A DNA stretch of 64,000 bases from NCBI RefSeq assembly GCF_014648055.1, contig NZ_BMQJ01000002.1:434001-498000 (forward strand), read 5' to 3'. Each line of letters starts with the position of its first letter. Within the stretch, counting starts at the first letter, position 1. The DNA comes from Streptosporangium pseudovulgare. Its GTDB lineage: Bacteria > Actinomycetota > Actinomycetes > Streptosporangiales > Streptosporangiaceae. Under the pieces are notes generated by a model. It was not told the DNA's origin. It saw only the letters and a program-made list of their open reading frames with translations, and searched no databases. The position numbers and the translations under genes were made by a program. Below are positions 26,260 to 33,700 of the stretch, in pieces.

Positions 26260-27123
26260 CTAAGCGGCAATGGTGACCTTCGCGGTAGCGAGCGCTTCCG
26301 GTCGAATGACCTTCGCGCCGTAGACGTGCAGGCCGCGAATGATCGAACCGAAGTCCTCCGGATCGCGTAGCGACTCCACCTCTTCAATCTGCTCAGCGAA
26401 CGTCGTAGCCATCGGGTGACCGGCAATGATGTCGGAGGTGTAGGCACCCGAGGTCTTCGGAAGGTTCGTGCTCATCTGCACAGTGAACCCGGCGAAGCGG
26501 CCAATGACGCCGTTCCGGATGGGCTCGCTACTGCCGTACTGGCTTGCGTCGATGAACCGAGATGACTTGAGAAGCATGGCCTTAACTCGGGGAGTGACGA
26601 CCAGGAATCGCCCGTCTTCGGGAATCCTGTTCTCATCAAGCACTGTCACGATGTCATCGACGATGCTCTCATAGAGGGCATCCCCGGCGTTGGTACCCGC
26701 CGGGATGCTGATAGCGATGTCCTTAGCCCCAGCGTTGGCAAGCATCTGCGACCCGACGAACAGGTCTGACGCTTCGATGAGCTTCTGCCCGGCCTGGGCC
26801 GTGGCCGTAGCGGCAAGCTCTCCGATCATCTGGAAACGCTCAACGTCCTTGAGCGTGAAGCTGAAATAGTCGCCCTGGTCGATGGGCAGCTCGGTTGCGT
26901 TGGTCTGGAGTCGGTTAGTAGTGATCGGCGCTCCGACGTACTCGGAAACGGTGGGATCAACTAGGGAGTTAATCCATACCTTGCTGCCGCTTCTGGCGTC
27001 GCCGTCATAGTCCCGGTTGGTGCAAAGGTTAGAGCTAACGACAGCGTTAGCGTTCATGCTGATCTGAAGCTGAGCACTCCAGAACTCGGGGATGAAACTG
27101 CCGACCTGGGTGGAGAAAATCAT
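26260..27123 (-). CDS. Phage major capsid protein, P22 coat-like (HK97 fold)
   Basis: 287 residues. The N-terminus (TQVGSFIPEFWSAQLQISM, SSNLCTNRDYDGDARSG, VWINSLVDPTVSEYVG), PIDQGDYFSFTLKDVERFQ and VVTPRVKAMLLKSS are the order and wording of actinophage P22 coat-family major capsid proteins. The length (about 290) is normal for the short actinophage members. It lies 15 bases after a scaffold gene and is the last gene of the minus-strand operon. Expected product is the shell subunit of a procapsid. Confidence 0.9.
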   Translation of the reverse strand: MIFSTQVGSFIPEFWSAQLQISMNANAVVSSNLCTNRDYDGDARSGSKVWINSLVDPTVSEYVGAPITTNRLQTNATELPIDQGDYFSFTLKDVERFQMIGELAATATAQAGQKLIEASDLFVGSQMLANAGAKDIAISIPAGTNAGDALYESIVDDIVTVLDENRIPEDGRFLVVTPRVKAMLLKSSRFIDASQYGSSEPIRNGVIGRFAGFTVQMSTNLPKTSGAYTSDIIAGHPMATTFAEQIEEVESLRDPEDFGSIIRGLHVYGAKVIRPEALATAKVTIAA

Positions 27124-27138
27124 TTCAGTATTCCTTCT

Positions 27139-27621
27139 CTAGAACTTGCCCTTGGCGTATGCGGCAATCTGGGCAGGCGTCATGCCGCGAAAGCTTTCCG
27201 GCCTGCGGAGGTTCGGACCACCTCCGGAACCTCTACCACCGGCGTAGACATCCTGAGTAAACGCAGGCTTCTTAGACGTTGCCCCTAGCGATGCAATGAA
27301 GTCCTGCATCTTCTCAACGTCAGGGTTTCCGTCTTCGGTTACGAACACGCTCATGTTCAGGTAGGGCAGTATTCCGTCAATCTGCGCGCCAGCCTTAGCG
27401 GCTTCCAGCTCGAAACGAGAGGAGGTGAGGCTAGCCCGTAGTTCCTTGACTTCGTTACGGGCCTTCCCTAGCTCCTGCGCCCTCTCGAAAAAGTCAGTAG
27501 TGGCGAAGTCCAGTCCGTCAGGGTCTCGACTCTCCAGGCCCGGATTTTCCACCCCTGGTGCTTCACCAGATGTGTTGGGGTGAACGTCTGCCGTTGTGCT
27601 GTCGGTGTTGGGTGCGTCCAC
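27139..27621 (-). CDS. Phage scaffolding protein
   Basis: 160 residues, low-complexity acidic N-terminus, central coiled coil (FFERAQELGKARNEVKELRA, SRFELEAAKAG), then DGILPYLNMSVFVTEDGNPD and a basic C-terminus (RRPESFRGMTPAQIAAYAKG) suited to binding the coat protein. Position directly upstream of the major capsid gene is the usual one for scaffolds. No prohead protease motif is seen. Confidence 0.8.
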   Translation of the reverse strand: MDAPNTDSTTADVHPNTSGEAPGVENPGLESRDPDGLDFATTDFFERAQELGKARNEVKELRASLTSSRFELEAAKAGAQIDGILPYLNMSVFVTEDGNPDVEKMQDFIASLGATSKKPAFTQDVYAGGRGSGGGPNLRRPESFRGMTPAQIAAYAKGKF

Positions 27622-27626
27622 GGGGC

Positions 27627-27779
27627 TTACCTCACGTTGTAGATGACACCGGTAACGGTGCCGTCGTCGTCGCGGTCGGTCACTTCCAGATCAGACACCA
27701 GGTGGTCAATCGCACCCGTCTCGTACAGGGCAGCGAAGTCGTCAGGGCCAAGGTTGGCAATGTCGTTATGGGTAAGCAT
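27627..27779 (-). CDS. Small acidic protein upstream of the scaffold
   Basis: 50 residues. ATG 27779 is chosen because AAGGAG lies 8 bases upstream; the open frame to 27875 has no better start. Acidic, HNDIANLGPDDFAALYETG then LEVTDRDDDGTVTGVIYNV. Five-base gap to the scaffold gene. Possibly a small head accessory protein; function unknown. Confidence 0.6.
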   Translation of the reverse strand: MLTHNDIANLGPDDFAALYETGAIDHLVSDLEVTDRDDDGTVTGVIYNVR

Positions 27780-27811
27780 GCGCAAGCTCCTTTTGGTTAG
27801 CGGAGAAACAA

Positions 27812-27843
27812 CAAAGCCCCGGTGCGACGACACCGGGGCTTTG
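27812..27843 (-). terminator. Strong hairpin between zinc-ribbon gene and capsid unit
   Basis: Perfect 13-bp stem CAAAGCCCCGGTG / CACCGGGGCTTTG with a 6-nt loop. Read on the minus strand it is followed by TTGTTTC. It separates the capsid block from upstream genes, so the block probably has its own promoter or is attenuated. Confidence 0.75.
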
Positions 27844-27898
27844 CATGAAGGGTGATTGCCTTTAGCAGGCTTCACATAGTAATTAATGCGACGAGAGG

Positions 27899-28615
27899 CT
27901 AGGCCGCTAGCGTTAGGGGCCTAGTTGATTCCGAGACGAGCGACGCCAGATTAAGGAAGCCGACGACGCGCAGAGGAACAACCTTCCCAACGATGCGGAT
28001 CATCGGAACATAAGACTCCTCCCACCACTTCGGGTGAGAAGCAAACCAAGGGTGCTGGGCAGTGACACGAGAAGCGATACCAGGACAGGTGTAACCCTCC
28101 TCCGGCCCTCGGTGGCCGCCGAGGGGTTTCTCTTGCCGGATAACCCCAAACCCTTCGCTCATCTCCCAGGCGCTCAGAAGCTTGGTGTCTCGACTGGAGA
28201 ACCTAGCTTCCCGCTCGCCAGAAGCGGCGGGAGAGCGTCTTTCCTCCAACGAAGGGTTATCGGCTATGACCTGTTCCACGCGGGCCTTAGCGTCGCTCTC
28301 AGAGCTTCCCCGCGCTATAAGCGCAGCCATCCCGAAGCAGAGGGCAGAGCAGTACTCACCTTGGCTCCAACGAAGTTCATTCTTCCGCCCGCACTGGGCG
28401 CACCGCTCGTAGGTGCGCGGCCTAGCTCTGTCTCGGGCCTTCTTCGCTTCGCTGGCGCATGTACCGCCGGGACAGTACTTCGGCCACGGGCCAGCGACGC
28501 CGTAAGCGCGTCGGGCCGTGAAGTCCTTACCACAAGCGCTGTAAGCACAGGTGCATTTGCGAACCTTGAAAGGCAGGCTCTCGCGGCCTGCCGCATCGGG
28601 GTTGGTGATGCCCAG
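27899..28615 (-). CDS. Zinc-ribbon protein with apparent CTG start
   Basis: 238 residues if CTG 28615 is the start. The frame is bounded by a TAG six bases further upstream, and no ATG, GTG or TTG exists before ATG 28330. That would remove all eight metal-type Cys: KCTCAYSACGKDF, KYCPGGTCAS, ERCAQCGRK, YCSALCFG. AGGAAGGA directly precedes CTG. The C-terminal half has PEEGYTCPGIASR and PKWWEESYVPMIRIVG, unrecognised. Two treble-clef-like zinc sites suggest nucleic-acid binding. An alternative is a broken 5' end. Confidence 0.55.
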   Translation of the reverse strand: MGITNPDAAGRESLPFKVRKCTCAYSACGKDFTARRAYGVAGPWPKYCPGGTCASEAKKARDRARPRTYERCAQCGRKNELRWSQGEYCSALCFGMAALIARGSSESDAKARVEQVIADNPSLEERRSPAASGEREARFSSRDTKLLSAWEMSEGFGVIRQEKPLGGHRGPEEGYTCPGIASRVTAQHPWFASHPKWWEESYVPMIRIVGKVVPLRVVGFLNLASLVSESTRPLTLAA

Positions 28616-28991
28616 TCCTTCCTACGGAAGTGAATCAGCTTGCCCGCGAAGAGCGGGCTAGTAGCCCATCGGGCGGAATCAGGGCGCAGCCCTGACAGCC
28701 AACAAGCTGTCCAACAAACAGGGGGTAGCCGCCTAAACGGCATACCCCCTGTTCCATCGGAGTGCCTAGCCGGCGATCCCCGTTGGGATCGGAGCTAGTC
28801 GTCTTACCTTGCCCGCTGGCTTTCAGCCCTTCGGGCTTCCAGCTCTACGCTTGTTGCTTCGCCCTACGGGCTTCCTTCTTCCACCTTCGCGCTTGAAGCT
28901 TTCCGCTTAGGGCTCCAAGCTTCATCCTTAGTTCTTCATACTTCCTACTTAGTCCCCTCTGGAGAGGGGTATGCGACAGTCTTCGCGTCAG
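28616..28991. other. 376-bp region with AAGC-rich repeats and a hairpin
   Basis: No gene seen. On the minus strand about 28800-28945 is a purine-rich tract with more than ten GAAGC or AAGC words at irregular 6-15 base spacing. A long hairpin follows at 28717-28753. The region is the leader of the zinc-ribbon gene. Confidence 0.5.
28717..28753. terminator. Long hairpin in the zinc-ribbon leader
   Basis: AACAGGGGGTA pairs with TACCCCCTGTT; inside, GCCG pairs with CGGC. On the minus strand TGTTGG follows. Either an attenuator or a terminator of the upstream operon. Confidence 0.55.
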
Positions 28992-29609
28992 TCATACAGT
29001 TGCGTTGAACCGAGGCGACCGGCGAGGAGGTCTGACGGTTACCAAGGGTGGAGGTGCCAACGGTTCGTCGTCTCCCTCTGGTTCGGTGTACCACCAGCCT
29101 GGTTCAGGCTGGCCTGTCGCCGTGGTAGCGACGTCAGACTTTGATTCCGGAATGGGCTTAGCCCGTGCTTCACCATCTAGCTTGCTCGTGTCGGTTACGG
29201 TCACCAGGTCGCCAGTGACGGAATCGAACAAGGTTGCATAGATCTGATTCCCTTGCTTATCCGTCTTATCCCGGAGAGCTTCGGGGACCGACATGGAGAG
29301 CTTCGATGCCCGTCCTACTTTCCCTCGGCAAGTCAGGAAGCCAAGATTCAACAGCACCTTTCGGGCCTTATGGAATCCATGATTCTCAGAGTCATAGCCG
29401 AGGTCCTGCGCCAGCTTCGATATCCCCACCCCAGCGATACCGGTTTTTCCGTTTACATGCCTCACAATGCCGTAGGCGAACAGTAGGCCCCTACGGTCGA
29501 AGTCTTCACGAGAGAGCATGCCGCCTGCATGCTCATCCCACAACATTCGCTCGTAAAGTACTTTGGTGTCGTAGTTGGCGCTAAGAATCCAGCGCGGCTC
29601 AGGAGTCAC
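28992..29609 (-). CDS. Winged-helix-like hypothetical protein
   Basis: 205 residues, GTG start overlapping the previous stop (GTGA). N-terminal region (DTKVLYERMLWDEHAGGMLS, RRGLLFAYGIVRHVNGKTG, GVGISKLAQDLGYDS, ARKVLLNLGFLTCRGK) has the helix pattern of a replisome-organiser/MarR-like wHTH; the C-terminus is Pro-rich. Probably a DNA-binding replication or control protein. Second or third gene of the xis operon. Confidence 0.6.
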   Translation of the reverse strand: MTPEPRWILSANYDTKVLYERMLWDEHAGGMLSREDFDRRGLLFAYGIVRHVNGKTGIAGVGISKLAQDLGYDSENHGFHKARKVLLNLGFLTCRGKVGRASKLSMSVPEALRDKTDKQGNQIYATLFDSVTGDLVTVTDTSKLDGEARAKPIPESKSDVATTATGQPEPGWWYTEPEGDDEPLAPPPLVTVRPPRRSPRFNATV

Positions 29610-29884
29610 TTAGAGACCTCCTCGACGCTCGGGCTCCAGTACGCCACGTAGCCATACACTCGCCCGTCTTCCTCTTCTTCTTCCGTAATCATGCGGATCA
29701 TGTACGCATCCCCAGGAGGCATGGGGGCGGTAACCGCCTCGTCCCGCCTGATAGGCAGAGGAAATCTCAGCTCAGTCTCCACACCGTCCGGGTAGGTAAT
29801 CACAGCTCGTCTGACATTGCCGTGATACGTGGTCTGGATACCGGAAACCGCGAACAGGTCGCTAGGACCCATCGGAATGCTCAT
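29606..29884 (-). CDS. Small hypothetical protein of the xis operon
   Basis: 92 residues from ATG 29884, the third of three consecutive ATGs; it has the best spacing to AGGAAGG. Beta-rich (IQTTYHGNVRRAVITYPDG, AYMIRMITEEEEEDGRVYG). Unknown family. Lies 11 bases after the xis stop and overlaps the next gene. Confidence 0.6.
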   Translation of the reverse strand: MSIPMGPSDLFAVSGIQTTYHGNVRRAVITYPDGVETELRFPLPIRRDEAVTAPMPPGDAYMIRMITEEEEEDGRVYGYVAYWSPSVEEVSK

Positions 29885-29895
29885 CATCATCCTTC

Positions 29896-30069
29896 CTATG
29901 CTGCTCGTTGCTCAGTGACCCACTCGTACAGCGCCCTAGGCTCGCAGCGAAGCTGCTGGCCGATTCTGAGGAACGGCAGACCCCACGACCGCCAGTTGTC
30001 GTACACGCGCGACTTGGGAACTCCCAAGTAGTCCGCAACCTCATCCACCGTCCAAAGACGCTCTTTCAG
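29896..30069 (-). CDS. xis: Excisionase (Xis, MerR-like wHTH) with CTG start
   Basis: 57 residues: KERLWTVDEVADYLGVPKSR, VYDNWRSWGLPFLRIGQQLR, then EPRALYEWVTEQRAA to TAG. This is the standard excisionase/HTH_17 domain. The only plausible start is CTG 30069, which has a full AAGGAGGG six bases upstream; no ATG, GTG or TTG gives a complete domain. It would direct integrase toward excision. Divergent from the integrase, first gene of the minus-strand operon. Confidence 0.8.
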   Translation of the reverse strand: MKERLWTVDEVADYLGVPKSRVYDNWRSWGLPFLRIGQQLRCEPRALYEWVTEQRAA

Positions 30070-30441
30070 TTGAGCCCTCCTTGATCGTGGGGCAGGATTC
30101 AGTCTGCCCCCCTTCTGTCCACCGCACTCTTACGCTTGCCTGCACTATTGAGTTATCAAGATGCGACCCCAGGGCGTGTACACGGCCTAAGCTCAGGCCG
30201 TGTACACGCTTTAACCTCTAGAAAGCACGAAAGCGCTCCGTCTCTCGATCCGGCGCTCAACGGACCGAGAACAACAGAGCGCTTCTATGATGGTCACCGA
30301 CCACTGGGCATGGCCGTTTAACCAACGGACTGCAACATACCTTATGAATGGGTCTTGTCAAACGCGCCAACGGCGTGCTAAGGACACTGGCCGCACCACC
30401 TCGAAAGATAGGCATCTACCGCTCAACAGAACGGAGAGTTA
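30070..30441. promoter_or_regulatory. Divergent int/xis control region
   Basis: 372 bases without a gene, between xis (minus) and int (plus). It contains a 15-bp perfect inverted repeat at 30174-30209 with two GTGTACAC cores, and an AAGCGCTC / GAGCGCTT inverted repeat at 30231-30238 and 30277-30284. It should hold both promoters and the lysogeny-type switch. A 61-codon open frame at 30136 lacks protein-like character. Confidence 0.6.
30174..30209. promoter_or_regulatory. Double GTGTACAC operator in a 15-bp inverted repeat
   Basis: GCGTGTACACGGCCT and its exact complement, separated by 6 bases. Each arm holds the palindrome GTGTACAC. The right half continues into CGCTT, matching 23188-23201. 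Confidence 0.7.
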
Positions 30442-31641
30442 GTGGCAGCCGAGATGAAGGACGGGATTCGCAAGGTCCTGTCCAAGCGGGAGACGGCCGC
30501 GAAGGGCAGGCCCGTCTACGGCTACAAGGTCCCCTACAGGGATGCGAACGGCAAGCAGACGTCCGAGACGTTCAACAACCTCGGGGACGCCAAGGCATTT
30601 CGGGACAAGATCCGATCGAAGAAGCATGAGGGCCTGGTCTTCGACGTGAAGGCCGGGCGCGTCTCCTTCCAGGAGTACGCCGAGCGGTGGCTAGGCAACA
30701 AGGAGGCCGTGAAGAAGGCCGGCACCACCAGCCAGTACCGCTCCCACCTCACGAACCATGCGGTCCCCTTCTTCGGTGGGAAGCGGATGAACTCCGTTCT
30801 CCCTTCCGACGTGCAGACATGGGTGGCGTGGCTCAAGGGCAAGCAGAAGCTCGCACCGTCCACGATCGAGACGGTTTACAACATCGTGGCTTCACTCTTC
30901 CGGACCGCCGTCCGGGACAAAGTCCTTGCCGAGAGCCCGTGTGTGGGAATCGAGCTGCCGAAGAAGACCGACAAGAAAGTCACTCCTCTCGCTCCGGAGC
31001 AGGTCCACGCCATAGCTCAGAGCATCGCCCCTCACTATCGGGCGATGGTCATCCTCGCGGCCGGTACCGGCCTGCGGCAGGGCGAATGCTTCGGCCTGAC
31101 CGTCGATCGGGTGGACTTCCTCCGGAAGTCACTCACTGTGGACCGGCAGATCGTGCAGGGCGGGATGTTCGACACGCCCAAAACCAAGGCATCGGCTCGA
31201 ACCGTTCCGTTGCCTGACACGGTTATCAGCGCTCTCGCCCAACACCTGGCCGACTACCCCGCCGAGGAACGCGAAATGACATGGGTGGACGGCCGAAAGG
31301 AAGCCGTCCGTCTGGTGTTCCCCTCATCCCGAGGCAACCCTCTGTTGCGAAGCACGTTCAACCCCGCGTGGCAGCGCGCGGCTGACACAAGCGGCCTTCC
31401 TCGCGGGACGGGTTTCCATGCCCTCCGGCACACTTACGCATCGCTACTGATCGCTCGGAACGTCTCCCCCAAGGTGATCCAAACCAGGATGGGGCACGCC
31501 TCGATCACAGAGACGATGGACACCTACGGCCACCTCTACCCCGAGTCCGACGAGGCGACCCGAACGGCCATCGACGACGCGCTCAGTGTTGACAAGAGCG
31601 TGCCTGTTGACAAAATGATGACGCGCGAACAGATCGCATGA
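30442..31641 (+). CDS. int: Tyrosine-family site-specific integrase
   Basis: 399 residues, GTG 30442 with GGAG 8 bases upstream. N-terminal AP2-like arm-binding domain (GRPVYGYKVPYRDANGKQTS), SAM-like core-binding domain (about 75-165), catalytic domain with Arg in GTGLRQGE, HALRHTYAS (H-x-x-R), GHAS and the Tyr nucleophile in MDTYGHLYP. It catalyses recombination between attP and the rnpB 3' end. Its stop is 38 bases from the right core, the normal int-att arrangement. Confidence 0.95.
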   Translation: MAAEMKDGIRKVLSKRETAAKGRPVYGYKVPYRDANGKQTSETFNNLGDAKAFRDKIRSKKHEGLVFDVKAGRVSFQEYAERWLGNKEAVKKAGTTSQYRSHLTNHAVPFFGGKRMNSVLPSDVQTWVAWLKGKQKLAPSTIETVYNIVASLFRTAVRDKVLAESPCVGIELPKKTDKKVTPLAPEQVHAIAQSIAPHYRAMVILAAGTGLRQGECFGLTVDRVDFLRKSLTVDRQIVQGGMFDTPKTKASARTVPLPDTVISALAQHLADYPAEEREMTWVDGRKEAVRLVFPSSRGNPLLRSTFNPAWQRAADTSGLPRGTGFHALRHTYASLLIARNVSPKVIQTRMGHASITETMDTYGHLYPESDEATRTAIDDALSVDKSVPVDKMMTREQIA

Positions 31642-31662
31642 TCCTCTAGGATCTGTTCACGC
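31623..31662. repeat. Inverted repeat between int and attR
   Basis: GAACAGATC (31627-31635) pairs with GATCTGTTC (31650-31658), extended outward by GCG/CGC with one mismatch; GATCC-TCTA-GGATC lies inside. It overlaps the int stop and may be a terminator-like hairpin or an att arm site. Confidence 0.45.
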
Positions 31663-31679
31663 AGGCAGATGCCATGCGG

Positions 31680-31706
31680 GGCGGACGAGTCGGCCTGTAG
31701 GCCGGG
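31680..31706. repeat. attR: right 27-bp direct repeat at the rnpB 3' end
   Basis: Second copy of the core at 21994-22020. Its outer edge at 31680 coincides with the 3' terminus of rnpB helix P1. Confidence 0.9.
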
Positions 31707-32085
31707 TTTTGTCCTTCACTGACGTGAAGGGGCGACCATCCATCTAGGGCCGTCGTTGCCGGCGGCCTCAAGCGGTCTACCCGCGCGGCTCGGGCGGGCA
31801 GCCCTCGAACGCCACGCGCGGAACGCTCCGGGGAGCGTCCCTTCTTGACCTTGCTCCAGGTGGGGTTTACCGAGCCGCCCACGTCACCGTGGGCGCTGGT
31901 GGTCTCTTACACCACCGTTTCACCCTTACCCCTCCCGCGAGGGAGGGGCGGTCTGTTTTCTGTGGCACTGTCCCGCGGGTCACCCCGGGTCGGCGTTACC
32001 GACCACCCTGCCCTGTGGAGCCCGGACCTTCCTCGGCGGGTCCCGAAGGGACCCGACGCGGCCGCCCGGCCGGCTCGTCCGCCGT
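31680..32085 (-). ncRNA. rnpB: RNase P RNA (M1 RNA, type A)
   Basis: Read on the minus strand it shows GAGGAAGGTCCGGGCTCC (CR-I), ACAGGGCAGGGTG, CACAGAAAACAGACCGCC, GGTAAGGGTGAAACGGTG, GTAAGAGACCACC, CGGTAAACCCCACC and TAGATGGATGGTCGCC, all conserved in bacterial type A RNase P RNA. The ends pair as P1: GGCGGACGAG at the 5' end (complement of 32074-32083) with CTCGTCCGCC at the 3' end (complement of 31680-31689). About 406 nt. It processes tRNA 5' ends. The integrative element is inserted at its 3' end but the terminal 27 nt are preserved. Confidence 0.95.
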
Positions 32086-32329
32086 GTTGCAAGCTTATCG
32101 GCTCCCAACCGATCTCCAACCGGGTGACAAGTCGTCTCCGGTCGAATGTGGAGCGCGGGCGGCGCCGAGGAGGGAGCCGCCCGCGCTCCGGACGGACGTG
32201 CGGCACGTCACGGCCCCCAGCCTGTACGGACGTCCGGAGCGCAGGCTTCAAGGGCCGGACGGGCGTCCGGAGCGTCGATCTCAGCGCGAACGGACGCCCG
32301 TCCGGTGGACGTCCGTGAACCGATGGGCC

Positions 32330-33700
32330 TCAGCGGAGGTGGGAGGTGTCGTTGAACGCCTTCACCACCGCGGGCCCGTCGGCGTAGTACTCGATCAGGG
32401 ACAGCGCGGCCAGGTCGAGGTGCATCCGGTACAGCGCGGAGGGGGGAGCCTCCAGTGCGAACCGCAGCAGCATCTTGATCGGCGTGACGTGGGAGACGGC
32501 GAGGACCGCCCTGCCCTCGTAGCGCTCGACGAGCCGGTCCCCGGTCGTCTGGACCCGCCGCGCCGCCACCTCGAAACTCTCCCCACCCGGCGGCGCGGCG
32601 GACGGGTCCGCCAGCCACGCGGCGAGCTCGTCCGGCCAGCGACGCTGGATCTCGGTGAAGGTGTGGCCCTCCCAGTCGCCGAAGTCGACCTCCCTGAGCC
32701 CCTCCTCGACCTCGACCTCCAGTCCGAGCCTGGCGGCGACGATCTCGGCGGTGACGCGGGCGCGCTTGAGCGGCGAGCTGACCACCACCTGGATCCCGTA
32801 CGGCGGGCGCGACAGCCTGGCGGCGGCCGCCTCGGCCTGGGCGATGCCGGCGGAGGTGAGCTCGGGGTCGCCGACGCCGGAGAAGCGGCGCTCGGCGGAG
32901 AACGGGGTCTCGCCGTGCCGGAGCATCAGCAGCGAGGTCGCCACGGTGGTGGGCGGGCGCCAGCCGGTGCCGACGCCGGATCCGGTCGCCGCGGTCGTCT
33001 CGGGGTCCGTCCCGCTCACCGGGCCGTACGGGGCCGGTGCCACGGTCTCTTCCTCACCGATGAGGTCGAGCAGGGAGTCCTGGATGGTGGATGCGGTCGG
33101 GCGACCGGCCGAGCCGGTCTCCCGGGAAGCGGTCTCCCAGGAAGCGGTCTCACGGAACCCCGCGGCAGGCCCACCGGAGGCGGCCGGGCCGGCGGGGGCC
33201 GAACCGGTGGCCGGACCTGACGACACCCCGGAGGCGGCCGGTCCCGCCGGAGCGGTGGGCGACGCGCCGGCGAGGCGCCACGGGCGGCCCTTGGCCGCCG
33301 CGTCCATCGCCTCGTTCGCCAGCCGGTCGGCGTCCTTGTTCTTCTCCCGGGGGATCCACCGCCAGGTGACCCGGAGCCGCCGGGCCAGCCCGGCGGCCTC
33401 CGTGGCGAGCGGCCGCAGCCCCTCGTTCTTGATCTTCCAGCGGCCGGCCATCTGCTCGATGACCAGCTTGGAGTCCATCCGGACCTCGACGGCGGCGCCG
33501 TCGCCGGCGATGGCCAGGAGCGACCGCAGGCCGGCGATCAGCCCGCGGTACTCGGCGACGTTGTTGGTCTGGGTGCCGATCGCCTCGGCGATCTCGGCCA
33601 GCACCTGGCCGTCCGAGGCGTCCTTGACGACGGCGCCGTACCCGGCGGGACCCGGGTTGCCCCGGGAGCCGCCGTCGGCCTCGACGACGAAGGAGGTCAC
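32330..33700 (-). CDS. Bifunctional RNase HI / histidine phosphatase
   Basis: 456 residues from GTG 33700, overlapping the zinc-ribbon gene stop by GTGA. N-terminal RNase HI (about 1-135) has VVEADGGSRGNPGPA, NNVAEYRGL and VRMDSKLVIEQMAGRW with the D-E-D triad. A Pro/Ala/Gly-rich linker of about 100 residues joins it to a histidine-phosphatase (phosphoglycerate mutase-like) domain with LLMLRHGETPFS and VLAVSHVTPIK. Mycobacterial relatives hydrolyse RNA in RNA:DNA hybrids and dephosphorylate a cobalamin precursor (CobC-like). Three-gene operon with the zinc-ribbon and Nif3-like genes, conserved in actinobacteria. Confidence 0.93.
   Translation of the reverse strand: MTSFVVEADGGSRGNPGPAGYGAVVKDASDGQVLAEIAEAIGTQTNNVAEYRGLIAGLRSLLAIAGDGAAVEVRMDSKLVIEQMAGRWKIKNEGLRPLATEAAGLARRLRVTWRWIPREKNKDADRLANEAMDAAAKGRPWRLAGASPTAPAGPAASGVSSGPATGSAPAGPAASGGPAAGFRETASWETASRETGSAGRPTASTIQDSLLDLIGEEETVAPAPYGPVSGTDPETTAATGSGVGTGWRPPTTVATSLLMLRHGETPFSAERRFSGVGDPELTSAGIAQAEAAAARLSRPPYGIQVVVSSPLKRARVTAEIVAARLGLEVEVEEGLREVDFGDWEGHTFTEIQRRWPDELAAWLADPSAAPPGGESFEVAARRVQTTGDRLVERYEGRAVLAVSHVTPIKMLLRFALEAPPSALYRMHLDLAALSLIEYYADGPAVVKAFNDTSHLR

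Larger units (their letters stand above)
21994..31706. mobile_element. Integrative element in rnpB carrying capsid and scaffold genes
   Basis: About 9.7 kb bounded by identical 27-bp direct repeats. The right copy is the true 3' end of rnpB; the left copy is the displaced duplicate. Contents left to right: HTH replication-like gene, DUF2637/Spd-like membrane protein, small membrane protein, GntR regulator, two small genes, a TM protein (mostly plus strand), then a minus-strand operon ending in scaffold and major capsid genes and beginning with an excisionase, and finally the integrase. I see no portal, terminase, tail, holin or TraB/FtsK translocase. Base composition is visibly less GC-rich than the flanks. 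Confidence 0.85.

Noticed and set aside
26260-27123. Encapsulin nanocompartment instead of phage capsid
   Set aside because: The N-terminal motifs are P22 coat-like and a scaffold gene precedes it; no cargo enzyme gene adjoins.
29862-30044. 60-codon minus-strand ORF with ATG overlapping xis
   Set aside because: Wrong frame: it yields no domain, whereas the CTG-started frame gives a complete excisionase.
32074-32083. Third copy of the att sequence near the rnpB 5' end
   Set aside because: CTCGTCCGCC here is the reverse complement, forming helix P1 of RNase P RNA, not a further att copy.
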